A stretch of 64,000 nt of DNA. Origin: Hordeum vulgare subsp. vulgare. Lineage: Eukaryota > Streptophyta > Magnoliopsida > Poales > Poaceae. Below are positions 22,911 through 33,473 of the stretch, one piece after another. The stretch's first letter is position 1. Each line of letters opens with the position of its first letter. The stretch covers positions 23,109,267 to 23,173,266 of the forward strand of contig NC_058519.1 of assembly GCF_904849725.1 (NCBI RefSeq), in the 5' to 3' direction. The notes beneath the pieces were generated by a model. It was not told where the DNA came from and searched no databases. It was given only the letters and a program-made list of their open reading frames with translations. The position numbers and the translations under genes were made by a program.

Positions 22911-25511
22911 CAGTAACTTATCGGTTACACTTATAAGTGAATGGACACAACAGAGTAAAGACCCTCACCTGAAGTTGTATGGAAACAGTATGTGGTCACA
23001 GAAATTTTGATCTGTTAGAAACCTTAGAAGGTTTTCCTCCGTCTCCTTGGGTTTATCAGTTAGCGTCGCTATATGTATTTTATCTGGGTCAATAAACCCA
23101 ATATTTAGGATGTTCTTACTTTTACAATCCAGAATCTTCATTCTGCATAATAGAGTACAAGTTATATATAGACAATGAACTGAAATAACTAAACAAGTTA
23201 TATGTAGACAACGAATTGAAAAACTTACAGACAATAGCAACTCATAAGCGATTTGTCGAGGGCGTCGCCATTGTACATCTGGAAGAGTTCATCAAAGTCG
23301 ATATGGATTTCTTCGGGGCGGCCGTAGTACTTCCGTGGGACACTCACCACGATCATCGTTCTCCCATTCTTTGGTTCACTTAAGTACCATGTATGCAAGT
23401 AACGCATATTTGTTGGGAGATCGTCTTTGCTGACCAAAGGCTCTCCCATGACAAACTGTGCCTTAGGGGCTACCACGGCCTTGGGTAACCTGTCGTCTTG
23501 GGAAGCCGGAACATCTTCAACCGAGACACCCCATTCAGCCGCCCACTTCTTTGCTAATTCAAAATCTTGCCCCTGCACCGGAGGGGGGACATTCTCGGTT
23601 AACACCTTGAGGGGTGGGTTCGACTGTTTGGCCTGTTGTCCAAGCTGAGGAACGTCTGATTTTTTCTTGCTTGTAGTTGAACTTGATTTGCTCCCACTTG
23701 CACTTGCACGTGATCTGCTCTTTTTCACTTCCTTCTGCAATGTGCGTGTATAGTCATTAGGCTTATGGTGTAAGTCATACTATGATGGAAGGGTGGTGAA
23801 GTATTTTGCAAATGTTATTTGCTTCTCGGTGTATTCCGGGCGGGGCTCGGGTTCCTTCTTTTTCATCTGCGCATCATGATGTTCCTTTGCTATCCTGGTG
23901 TTTTCCTCGGGGGTACGATCATAAGGTCTGATAGGAAGATTAGCATGAGGTACCTTTGGGAGGGGCGACCGTTTGCGCTTTGGGGGGCTCCGTCGCTTAG
24001 AAATCGTCGGCGGAGCGTTCTTGGTGGCACGCTTCCGCTTAGTATCCTGTGCGGGCGTCGGCGGAGACGGACGACCCAAGTCCGGCGGATGTGATCGAGA
24101 TGGACTCGTGTTGTGCTGGCCGACGTCGTGTGGAGGGCTTGGAGGTAATGGAGGTGTAGGTGACCTGCGATGACTCGGAGGCGGTGTTGTCCTTGGGGCC
24201 GAGCCTGGAAGCTTGATGTAGTTCTTGTCCCATAGGATGACTCCACCCAGTACTTGTCCGAGTGTCCTCTCATCTTCGGGTCCAGCTATGTCGAGCTCCA
24301 TATCATGAAACCCCGCCATGATTTCATCCACCCCGACTTTAGCAAAGCCAGCTGGAATCTCACGGCCATGCCAGCGTGCATCAGGGCCAGAAGGTAAAGC
24401 TTGTCCGACGGCCACCTTCATGGATATGTTCTTGAATTTCTGATGGAGTTCACATGATGTTGACTCCTTGATTCCATTCACGGGGTAGACGTGACCGCCC
24501 TCTATCATTCTTCATGCATCGTCGGGCGGGGCCTCAAATTCAGCCACGTTGCTTTTCCGCTTAGATGGGGCGCCGGTAATATCAAGTGCAGGATCTTCCT
24601 GGCGCGCTACTCCTCTAAGCTCATCAGTCTGCTTCTGTTGCTCGTTAATCCTGGCAAGCAACTGGTTGAACTTGTCATTCTCCTCATCCTGCTGCCGCTT
24701 CTTTGCTCTCTCTCGGCTTCTGTAAGTGTCTTGGTCTCTGGCAAACCCAAGCCACCACGGGTAAGAAGGACCGAAGCCTCACGTTCGTCCTCCATGTTCG
24801 TCATTGCCGAGGACCAGTGTGAGCAAATCTTTCTCTCTATCTGCAGTGAACTTTCTTTTTCCCTCCTTAATTGCTTTCACTATCCTTTTCCAATTCTTCC
24901 TGGGTATCCTAAGAACGTCACTGCAGATGAGGTCCCCTGTTTTTTCGTCGTACGACCCACCATGCGCAAGGAACCAATTTCTTGCTCTCAATTCCCACTC
25001 ATCACGGAGTGGTTCAGGTACGATGCCTTTATCTAGCAGATCTTGCTCTTTCTTATCCCACTTTGGGATGGCAGTCTCATAGCCCCTGGCCCCAGCTTGT
25101 GGTGATATTTCTTCTTGTCGGCATTTATCTTGTTCTTTTCTGATAATGCATGGGTATCTTCTGACTCCTTGTACTCTTGAAATGCCTTCCAGTGATTCGC
25201 CTGCTTGGCTAGATACCCCTCGAATACTGGCACTTTATTTGTCTTCAGATAGTTTTTCCATAGCTTCTTCTTCCAGCTACGGTACAGTTCAGCCATCTTC
25301 TTTAGAGTCCACTGCTTGACTTTGGCCCTCAGTTTGTCTGCGGCGTCTTCATTCTCACATTCTGGCAGGTTAAAATGTGACATGAGATCATTCCAAAGAT
25401 TATCTTTGTACCTTTCGGCGACATAGTCACCATCGGCTGCCCCTTTGCGCTTGTTCCACTCCCGAACGCTGATCGGGACGTGATCCCTAACTAGTTCTAT
25501 TAATTTTCTTG
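22140..25511 (-). pseudogene. CACTA-encoded protein with C-terminal Ulp1 protease
   Basis: The minus-strand exons run from an acceptor at 25,511. The N-terminal part (WNKRKGAADGDYVAERYKDN, KKLWKNYLKTNKVPVFEGYL) is the plant transposase-associated Ptta/En/Spm type. A Pro/Arg-rich linker follows (about 23,900-24,200). The C-terminal part is a Ulp1-like cysteine protease (family C48) with FHWILLDIQ (catalytic His), AFDPL (Asp region) and QPWGTHLCGYYVCE (catalytic Cys) in separate exons. Breaks: a 1-nt deletion near 25,083, an in-frame TGA near 24,782, and another TGA near 24,509. In autonomous elements this protein binds subterminal repeats; this copy cannot encode it intact. Confidence 0.75.
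22854..22910 (+). repeat. Compound microsatellite (AT)n(GT)n
   Basis: Uninterrupted AT dinucleotides followed directly by about 14 GT dinucleotides, in an intron of the Ulp1-type pseudogene. Confidence 0.95.
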
Positions 25512-25639
25512 CTAAAAATAAACTATTAACACTTAAGCATATACAATAGCAAAATTAAACTATTAACACTTAAGCATATACAATAGCAAAGTTAAGCAAT
25601 AATCTAAGAAACACTATTAACACTTAAGCATATACACTA

Positions 25640-26090
25640 TACAATATTTCTTCTTCTTGTAACCCTAAACTAATTTTTCCTCTTCTTCTACTTCTCCTTG
25701 TACTTCTACTTCTCCTCTTCTTCTACTACTTCTCCTCTTCTCTTCTTCTACTTCTCCTCTCCCCCTCTTCTAATTTTTTCTCTTCTTCTACTTCTCCTCT
25801 TCTTCTATTTTTCCTCTTCTTCTCCTCTCCCCCTCTTCTTATTCTCTTTTTTCTTCTTTTCTTCTCCTCCTCTTCTTATTTTCCTTTTTCCTAATTCTAA
25901 ATATTACTAACCCTAATAATCTAGCACAAACCTAATAACAATAGGAATTAAATGACAAAAAAAATCTTGTTCTTCTTTTCTTCCCTTTTTCTTCCTTTCT
26001 TCTCCTTTTTCTTCCTTTCTTCTCCTTTTTCTTCCTTTCTTCTCCTTTTTCTTCTTTTCTTCTCCTTTTTCTTCTTTTCTTCTACTGGCC
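25640..26090 (+). repeat. Pyrimidine-rich tract with 20-bp minisatellite
   Basis: About 450 bp of C and T (purine-rich on the minus strand) upstream of the minus-strand gene. At about 25,985-26,085 a unit close to CTTCTCCTTTTTCTTCCTTT repeats around five times. Bases 26,100-26,330 are a GCGAGGAGGACGG-type GC-rich repeat. Confidence 0.75.
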
Positions 26091-26404
26091 GGAGTGTTGG
26101 GGAGGAGGGGGCGGGGGGCTTACCGGCCGGAGGTGTTGACGGCGCGCAGCGAGGAGGACGGCGCGGCGCGCGGCGAGGAGGACGGCGGCGCGCGGCGAGG
26201 AGGGCGGCGCGCGGCGAGGAGGACGGCGACGGCGAGGAGGACGACGGCGACGGCGAGGAGGACGGTAGGCAGCGGCGAGCAGTACGGCGGGCAGCCTGAC
26301 GGCGTCGTCGAGTTCGTCGCTGTGCTGCGCCGGGAAGGAGAACGAGGAAGAAAGAGAGAAGGAAATGCGATTTGGGTTGGAAATTTTCTAACTCCCGCTT
26401 ATAT

Positions 26405-26660
26405 AGGTGGATCTTTAGTCCCGGTGCGTGGCTCCAACCGGGACTAAAGACCCCCTTTAGTCCCGGGTGGAGCCACGACCCGGGACTAAAGGCCCTTTTT
26501 CGACTGACCAGAAGGCGGGAAGCACGGGCCTTTAGTCCCGGCAAGGCGCTCCAACCGGGACTAAAGGGGGTCTTTTGTCCCGGGGCGTGGCTCCACCCGG
26601 GACTACAGCCCCTCCTCGGCTGCACGATAAATTTAGTCCCACCTCGCCCAGCGAGGGGGA
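26405..26660. repeat. Internal cluster of CACTA subterminal-type hairpins
   Basis: At least three inverted pairs of CTTTAGTCCCGG / CCGGGACTAAAG lie in the middle of the element, upstream of the minus-strand gene, rather than at a terminus. This may mark an internal promoter region or a junction left by rearrangement. Confidence 0.65.
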
Positions 26661-26849
26661 CTAACACTTGTTTATAAGCCCCGTCGCAGCTTCTCCATCG
26701 AGCTCCTCTCTAAAGCAGGCTTACGGGCCAAAACTCACTGAAAATTGAAACTATATTCGAAATTATGGAGAAAATTCAACCTGAATTCAAAGTGAGTTCA
26801 CTTTGAATTTAGATTGAATTTTCTCTATAAATTCTCATATAGTTTCAAT

Positions 26850-27560
26850 TTTTTTCTATTTTCATAATTAATAATTTTGACTATCCAAACTATTATCTAT
26901 TTTGTTATTTTCAATTAAAAACTATGTTTATTAAAAATTCTTTTTGCATATTTGAGAATTTGACAAAACTATGATAATGAAAAGTGTTTGAAATTGAATA
27001 AATAATGCAAAACTATTTTCTATTTTCACAATTAATAATTTTGACTATCCAAACTATTATCTATTTTGTTATTTTCAATTAAAAACTATGTTTATTAAAC
27101 ATTCTTTTTGCATATTTGAGAATTTGACAAAACTATGATAATGAAAAGTGTTTGAAATTGAATAAATAATGCAAAACTATTTTCTATTTTCAAAAGTAAT
27201 TATTTTGACTATCCAAACTATTATCTATTTTGTTTTTTTCAATTAAAAACTATGTTTATTAAAATTCTTTTTGCATATTTGAGAATTTGACAAAACTATG
27301 ATAATGAAAAGTGTTTGAAATTGAATAAATAATGCAAAACTATTTTCTATTTTCAAAAGTAATTATTTTGACTATCCAAACTATTAACTATTTTGTTATT
27401 TTCAATTAAAAACTATGTTTATTAAAATTCTTTTTGCATATTTGAGAATTTGACAAAACTATGATAATGAAAAGTGTTTGAAATTGAATAAATAATGCAA
27501 AACTATTTTCTATTTTCAAAAGTAATTATTTTGACTATCCAAACTATTAACTTATTTGTT
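26850..27560 (+). repeat. Tandem repeat, unit 163-164 bp
   Basis: The phrase CTATCCAAACTATTA recurs at 26,881, 27,045, 27,209, 27,372 and 27,535, giving constant spacing of 163-164 bp. Units are AT-rich, highly similar and non-coding. Confidence 0.92.
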
Positions 27561-28530
27561 TTGAGCTAGTTGACCCTGAAATTGAAAAGCACTACAAATG
27601 AACTCTGAAAATGTTGAAATTTGGCATGTTGTCATCATTTCACCCACATAGCATGTGTTAAAAAGTTGAGAGGGCTACGACAAAAACTGGATGCACTTCG
27701 TGTACAAAACGGACAATCTCTCTCGAAGTATCAGCGTTTCGAACGAGAACTCATCTCTTACAAAGGGATTTCATTTTTTTAACTTATTTGAACTCCATAC
27801 TTTTAGTGTGTTCAAAATGCACCATTCAAAGGCACATCACAAAATTTCAACAATTTCTGACTTCATTTGGTATTCTTCGTGCATTAACTTATTTTTTTTG
27901 AGGTAGTTGACCCTGAAATTGAAAAGCACTACAAATGAACTCTGAAAATGTTGAAATTTGGCATGCTATCATCATTTCACCCACATAGAATGTTTTAAAA
28001 AGTTGAGAGGGCTACGACAAAAACTGGATGCACTTCGTGTACAAAACGGACAATCTCTCTCGAAGTATCAGCGTTTCGAACGAGAACTCATCTCTTACAA
28101 AGGGATTTCATTTTTTTGAACTTATTTTAACTCCATACTTTTTGTGTGTTCAAAATGCACCATTGAAAGGCACATCACAAAATTTCAACAATTTCTGACT
28201 TCATTTGGTATTCTTCGTGCATTTACTTTTTTTTTGAGCTAGTTGACCCTAAAATTGAAAAGCACTACAAATGAACTCTAAAAATGTTGAAAGTTGGCAT
28301 GCTATCATCATTTCACCCACATAGCATGTGTTAAAAAGTTGAGAGGGCTACGACAAAAACTGGATGCACTTCGTGTACAAAATGGACAATCTCTCTCGAA
28401 GTATCAGCGTTTCGAACGAGAACTCATCTCTTACAAAGGGATTTCATTTTTTTGAACTTATTTGAACTCCATACTTTTTGTGTGTTCAAAATGCACCATT
28501 CAAAGGCACATCACAAAATTTCAACAATTC
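27560..28530 (+). repeat. Tandem repeat, unit about 336 bp, three copies
   Basis: TGACCCTGAAATTGAAAAGC or a close variant starts at 27,571, 27,908 and 28,244. Units are about 95% similar. Short frames inside (for example 27,691-27,906) recur only because the unit repeats. Confidence 0.92.
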
Positions 28531-28549
28531 CATATATGGTGGACACAAG

Positions 28550-29000
28550 CTCACCTATGGTATATGGTGGACATTCTTCTTCTCTCATATATGGTGGACA
28601 CTAGCTCAGCTGATTTTTCAATCGTCGATGATGGTCGCTACTCCTACTTCCCCTAGTGCATAACCAATATCTAGCACAAGGAGAAGAAGGAGAAACGACC
28701 CCCCACAGCAACAGTCGACATTCTTCTTCTCTCATGTATGGTGGACACTACCTCACCTGATTTTTCGACCGTCGATGATGGTCGCTACTCCTTCTTCCCC
28801 TAGTGCATAACAAATATCTAGCACAAAGAGAAGAACGAGAAGCAACCCCCACAACAACAGTCGGCATTCTTCTTCTCTCATGTATGGTGGACACTCCCTC
28901 ACCTGATTTTTTGACCGTCGATGATGGTCGCTATTCCTTCTTTCCCTAATGCATAACAAATATCTAGCACAAGGAGAAGAAGGAAAAGCGACCCCCACAA
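28550..29000 (+). repeat. Tandem repeat, unit about 146 bp, three copies
   Basis: CATTCTTCTTCTCTCATRTA recurs at about 28,571, 28,718 and 28,864. Each unit also contains TCGATGATGGTCGCTA and GGAGAAGAAGG. Non-coding. Confidence 0.9.
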
Positions 29001-29005
29001 CAAAA

Positions 29006-29070
29006 GTGGTTCCGCGGCACGCCACGTGGTTCCGCTGGACGCCACGTGGTTCCGCTGCACGCCACGTGGG
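29006..29070 (+). repeat. Three 20-bp units containing CCACGTGG
   Basis: GTGGTTCCGCNGNACGCCAC repeats at 29006, 29026 and 29046 and each junction forms the palindrome CCACGTGG, the core of a plant G-box. It lies downstream of the exonuclease gene's stop codon on the opposite strand. Confidence 0.8.
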
Positions 29071-29427
29071 ACTAATGGTCTTTCATTTTTAAATGACTGT
29101 TTTAATCAAAAACAGATCTGTTACAAAAGGGATTTCATTTTTTGAACTTATTTGAACTGAAGACTTTTTGTATATATATGTGGTCGAAATGCATGATACC
29201 ATGAAGTTAGAAAGGGCTAAACCATTCAAAAGTAGCAAATGAAGTTAGAAAGGGCTAAACCATTCAAATTTGGAAACTATAATGGCACAAACAGAAACTA
29301 GACATATATAAATTGGTCCAAGCAGTACATGATACTAGTCCAAACAGTACATAATAATAGCTATCATAGATATATATATTCGAGGTGACGCTGGCCATAG
29401 TTGACGACTCGAATCAGAATGTCCACC

Positions 29428-30669
29428 TTATTCGAGGTGACGCTGGCCATAGTTGACGACTCGAATCTTGCGGTACAACTCGTATGAAACGTATGCATCT
29501 TTTGTTGCATACTCAATGTTGATACGATCAAGTGGGGCCTTCTCCCAAAGTTTGTGCTGAGACTTTGGGAAATTGGTCTTCATATCACCATATTCCTCGT
29601 CGATCAAGGCAACTGCCATATGAGCCATCGAAGTCCTGACATGTCGAAGCCGGAATACCGTTTGGAGATCAATGAGGCAACCAGTTGGTATCTCAATACC
29701 GAAGATGTACCTCATCTTCAGCTTGTCGTTCGTTATGTCAACGGTAGCAAAAGTGATGCCGCTGCGAAGGAAGTCCATGAGTTCTGGACAATGCTTGTCA
29801 CTACTGCAACAGAAACAAATTAAAATGAAACAAATGTTACATACTGCTACAATAAGGAAACATGTTTCACTACAACTAAAAAGAAAATTATCTTTAGGAT
29901 TCAAATAGAACATATGCAATGGAACCTAGAGAGATCACTATAGCTATCCAATGAAACCTAGAGAGATCACTAGCTATATATGCAATTTTCATGACTATGA
30001 CATATCATATTGCTATCCAATGGAACCTAGAGAGATCACTAGCTATATGCAATTTTCATAACCTTGGATCAAAGAACACCACATAAAATTGTATCACTAC
30101 AACTACGATTTCAATGGAACATATTGAACCAATCAGATTTTTCAGATTGTGGAACACTATTCCAATCAGATTGTGTTCCCTTCAACTAATCAAAATTGTT
30201 TCACTACAACTATTTGAAGCGAACCAACTATGATTCCAATGGAACATATTAAACACTAGTTGATTCTAATACGATTTTTCAGATTATGGAACACTATTCC
30301 AATCAGATTGTGTTCCCCTTCAACTAATCAAAATTGTTTCACTGCAACTATTTAAAGGGAACCAACTATGATTGAAACAAATAAACTTACAATGTCATTA
30401 CCTTGGATCAAAGAAAGCCTCAAAACTTACCTCGCCCATTGGAAGATCAAGACATGGTGTGCGAAACATAGTTGGATGACGGCAACACAGCGTTGATCGG
30501 CCGTGTACTCCAGATCAAGCCCCAAGAACTTCTCATGATCCACTGCGGCGTCAAGCCATCGTTCCTTCAACTGTTTAAGAAAATGCGGCATCTCCCTGCT
30601 CTCGCTCGTGTACACGACATCGACCTTGGTCTTGCCATGTGCGAGCACCTCTCCAAAGCGAGTTGGCAT
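29428..30669 (-). CDS. WRN-like 3'-5' exonuclease domain protein
   Basis: Two exons, 30431-30669 and 29428-29803, joined through a GTAAGT donor and a TTGCAG acceptor, give 615 nt and 204 aa without a stop. The fold is the DEDDy (DnaQ-like) 3'-5' exonuclease of the WRN type. Motif I is GLDLEYT (D52, E54), motif II is around VDITNDKLKM, and motif III is YATKDAYVSYELY. Such enzymes trim DNA or RNA 3' ends; substrate unknown here. No helicase domain. The start MPTRFGEV is the first ATG before the conserved region. The intron (29,804-30,430) contains duplicated stretches. It sits inside a CACTA, so it may be captured or element-encoded. A duplicated 39-bp segment (29,379 and 29,431) overlaps its 3' end. 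Confidence 0.75.
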
Positions 30670-30809
30670 GGTGGAAGAAGAGAAGGGAAGAAGAGAGGGG
30701 AAGAACATAGAGGGGAAGCGAGAGAGGAAGAAGAACAGAGAAATGGCGACGCGACACACACTCTGCTTCGGTTGTGGTTTTGTGAAGCGGGATGCAAACC
30801 GTTTGGGCC

Positions 30810-31140
30810 TTTAGTCCCGGGTTGACCCACCAACCGAGACTAAAGAGGTATACCAACGGTTGCCACCACTACGGCAGGCCACGTGTTAGGCCTTTAGTCC
30901 CGGGTTGAGCCACCAACCGGGACTAAAGGGGGATACGAACGGTTGCCACCACCACTGCCCACCGCGTAGCCCTTTAGTCCCGGTTTGGGACACGAACCGG
31001 GACTAAAGGCTCCTTACGGGTCAGGACTAAAGCCTCGAGGGAGGCATTAAGAATTGCGGCGACGTGGCCGGGCCTTTAGTCCCGGCCCAGAGGCAGGCCG
31101 GGACTAAAGGGTCCCGGCCAAAGGCCCTTTTCCACTAGTG
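30810..31140. repeat. CACTA right subterminal hairpins
   Basis: Successive inverted pairs such as CTTTAGTCCCGG..CCGGGACTAAAG, ending in the terminal repeat CACTAGTG. Confidence 0.8.
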
Positions 31141-31659
31141 TCTAGTGAGCTCAAACAACCCCAACTTTGTTTAGTGGGCTCCTGTCGAGCGCGTAGGTAC
31201 GTAGCAACGATCAGTGATAGTATATATACAGATTCATAGTGTCCCATAGGTCGTTTCTTAATCCCCGTGGCACGTTGAAGTTAACTAATCACATGCCTCC
31301 GCGTGGCACGTTGAAGTTAACTAATCACATGCCTTAGTGGTAAAAATTAACTACTGGCTACAGGCTTGCGAGACTGAGCATGCATACCACATGTGGCATG
31401 TGGTAGTGGGAAGATATGATATGTAGGCAGACACTTATATATGGATCTACGCGCAAGAGAGCTAAGCTGATCTGCCAGTATACATATGTATTCACACCAT
31501 CGTATACAGATCAGAAGAACACAAATGAGCAGCGCTTGTTTCCTGTGCTCCACTTGTTCAATTTGTTCATTGATCTGATCTGAGCTTGGCTAATCATATC
31601 AATTCCACCTGTTTCTCACACTACTGATCAATGGCGCGGTCATCGTCTCCTCTCCTCAA

Positions 31660-32332
31660 GATGGCTTCGTTCACCGAGCAGACCTGCATGGTGGCATGAG
31701 GTTCGTCGACGCGCTAGAAATACAATACCCTTCACCACGATGTCACTCGGCGGGTGTGAGAGCCTCGTGCAGCAGCCGATGGTCATGTCCTACTGACGTG
31801 TTTTCTCGAGGATGAAAACAGATCTTGGATCGAAGGAACGACGACGCTTGTGTAGTGTTTTTTTTTTGGAGACGTTATCTTTGAAGACCTTTTATGTTTT
31901 CCGGGTGTCGTATTAGGTGGTCTTACTTGTGCTGCTGTTGAGAGGAGTCGATTGCTGTGGCGGAACCTTTCTTTTAATTTTCTTCTTTGGTTGTGTGCAT
32001 CATGAATGTCCTTGTGACATCCTCTAAGTGAAGAGGCCGAGTGTAATCAATATCTTCATGATATTAGTATTCCCCTTTTCAAAAAAAAGTAATCTTTCTG
32101 TCACGTGATGCTTTAGGATTTCTCTCGTTTACAACTTAGAGGAGGAGTCTCTATATATATGTATGGGCGACATTTTGATTTATATAGCATCGATCTATGT
32201 TTTCATCAGGGGGTAGAGTGACGAGGAGAAGGCTAAGGATGGGATCAAGGACAACATGGTGAGGTTTAGCTTCGGGGTTGAGAAGTTTGAGGATCTCAAG
32301 ATGATATTCTCCAAGCCCTAGAGAAGATTTAG
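31660..32332 (+). pseudogene. Cystathionine gamma-synthase (C-terminal) pseudogene
   Basis: Segment 1 (about 31,680-31,793) reads GGMRFVDALEIQYP, then after a frameshift LGGCESLVQQPMVMSY. Segment 2 (about 32,218-32,332) reads EEKAKDGIKDNMVRFSFGVE, EKFEDLK and, after an indel, DILQALEKI followed by TAG at 32330-32332. Both are the C-terminal domain of PLP-dependent Cys/Met-metabolism enzymes, closest to plant cystathionine gamma-synthase (plastid methionine synthesis). The N-terminal PLP-binding lysine domain is absent. At least two frameshifts and a retroposon-like insertion between the segments make it non-functional. Confidence 0.8.
31797..32090 (+). mobile_element. Retroposon 3'-end fragment inside the CGS pseudogene
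   Basis: Sequence between the two CGS segments ends GATATTAGTATTCCCCTTTT followed by an A-tail at about 32,082, the form of a Triticeae LINE/retroposon 3' end. The 5' boundary and target duplication were not resolved. Confidence 0.45.
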
Positions 32333-32832
32333 GACTATTCTTGATAACCAATCAATAGTGTAACAATTTTGACAAAACTAGATGTAGAAACGAACGTCCT
32401 GTAGAAACCCCCTTTGTACATGTAATAGGTAATCATTTTGTGATCAAATTCAAAGTAGAGGTAGCTAGTAGGTATTCTTTCATTGATTGAAAGAAGAAGC
32501 TCAAATTTGTTGATAGACAGAAATATGTGCTTTGGGACCATATGTAATTGAAAGAAATTCAAATATGGAATATACATTACATTTTGTTTCACTAATACAG
32601 TCGACATAGTCATCAAATCTATACGTGTGAAAAAAGGTTGTTTCCCACAACTTTCTAAGCTTGTTCTCCTAAAAAAGAAGTTTTCTAAGCTTGTGTCCAT
32701 ATTGATCAGTTGGCTTGAGTCAGTATATGTCGATGAGAAAATTGTTAGTCAAGATCAGGCCCATTACATGCGGATCATGTGCAAGTGAAGTGGCCTGTCA
32801 TAGGCAATTCTCCGTGAGCCACCCCACGGGTG

Positions 32833-33383
32833 TAGGAATGCCAATGAATACCCATTACCCACATACCCCGCGGGTAAAAATCCTATTAGGATAAAGATGT
32901 GAGACAAAAAATTACCCATGGGTATATAAATAGAAAAATCTGAAACTCATTGAGTAGAGCGGATACGGGTAGGGATCATATAACCCATACCCACATACTC
33001 ATGTACCCATATAAAATCTTTATAAAATCATTATTATCTATACAATATACACTATATCAGTAGTTTGTGAAATGAAAATATACGACTATGTGTTGTTGTT
33101 TATGACTATATGATGTTGTTTATAAGTATATGTTGTTGTTATAATCTATTTTTGTAAACTATGATTATACGTTGTTGTTTATTACTACAAGGTGTTCAAA
33201 TTGTCGATTTGCACACATGAGTAATTTTACCCGCGGGTATCCGTCTATCCTATCAGGTAACGGGTATGAAAAAAAATTATATCCATTGACGGGTATGGAT
33301 AAGGGTGATAGGCAAGATCGGGGGGACGGGTCAGGGTAAGGGGTGGCTCCACCCATACCCATACCCTGCGGGTGCCATCCCAA
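32833..33383. mobile_element. hAT-type MITE
   Basis: The ends are TAGGAATGCCAATG and, inverted, TTGGGATGGCACC. An 8-bp target duplication CACGGGTG/CACCGGTG (32,825-32,832 and 33,384-33,391) has one mismatch. The interior contains repeated ACCCATA/GGGTATGGGT and TGTTGTTTATGACTA-type motifs. The uninterrupted paralogue at 400-415 confirms that this is an insertion. Confidence 0.8.
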
Positions 33384-33473
33384 CACCGGTGAAGTGGTTT
33401 CTCATAAACTATTTTACATATTTCTACAGGAATACATGTTGCACTAGTGTGAATTAAAATTTCGAGCACGTAA

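Larger units (their letters stand above)
21714..31140. mobile_element. CACTA element with Ulp1-type ORF and exonuclease
   Basis: The right end is GGCCCTTTTCCACTAGTG. The left end is a decayed version, CATTAATGGGAACGGGGCC. The triplet TCT lies immediately outside both ends (21711-21713 and 31141-31143). Subterminal TAGTCCCGG/CCGGGACTA repeats occur at both termini. The 9.4 kb contains a broken minus-strand TNPA/Ulp1-like gene, three tandem-repeat arrays and an intact minus-strand exonuclease gene. No TNP2-type transposase was found. Bases 21,501-21,713 before it are non-coding. Confidence 0.8.

Noticed and set aside
25948..26667. 239-codon minus-strand frame with Arg/Lys-rich tail
   Set aside because: Runs through CACTA hairpin repeats, GC-rich repeats and a pyrimidine tract; a composition artefact.
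27691..28663. Small plus-strand frames repeated near 27.7 and 28.5 kb
   Set aside because: They recur because they lie in tandem repeat units; no protein similarity.
26850..29000. CRISPR array
   Set aside because: Units are contiguous tandem repeats without unique spacers, in plant nuclear DNA.
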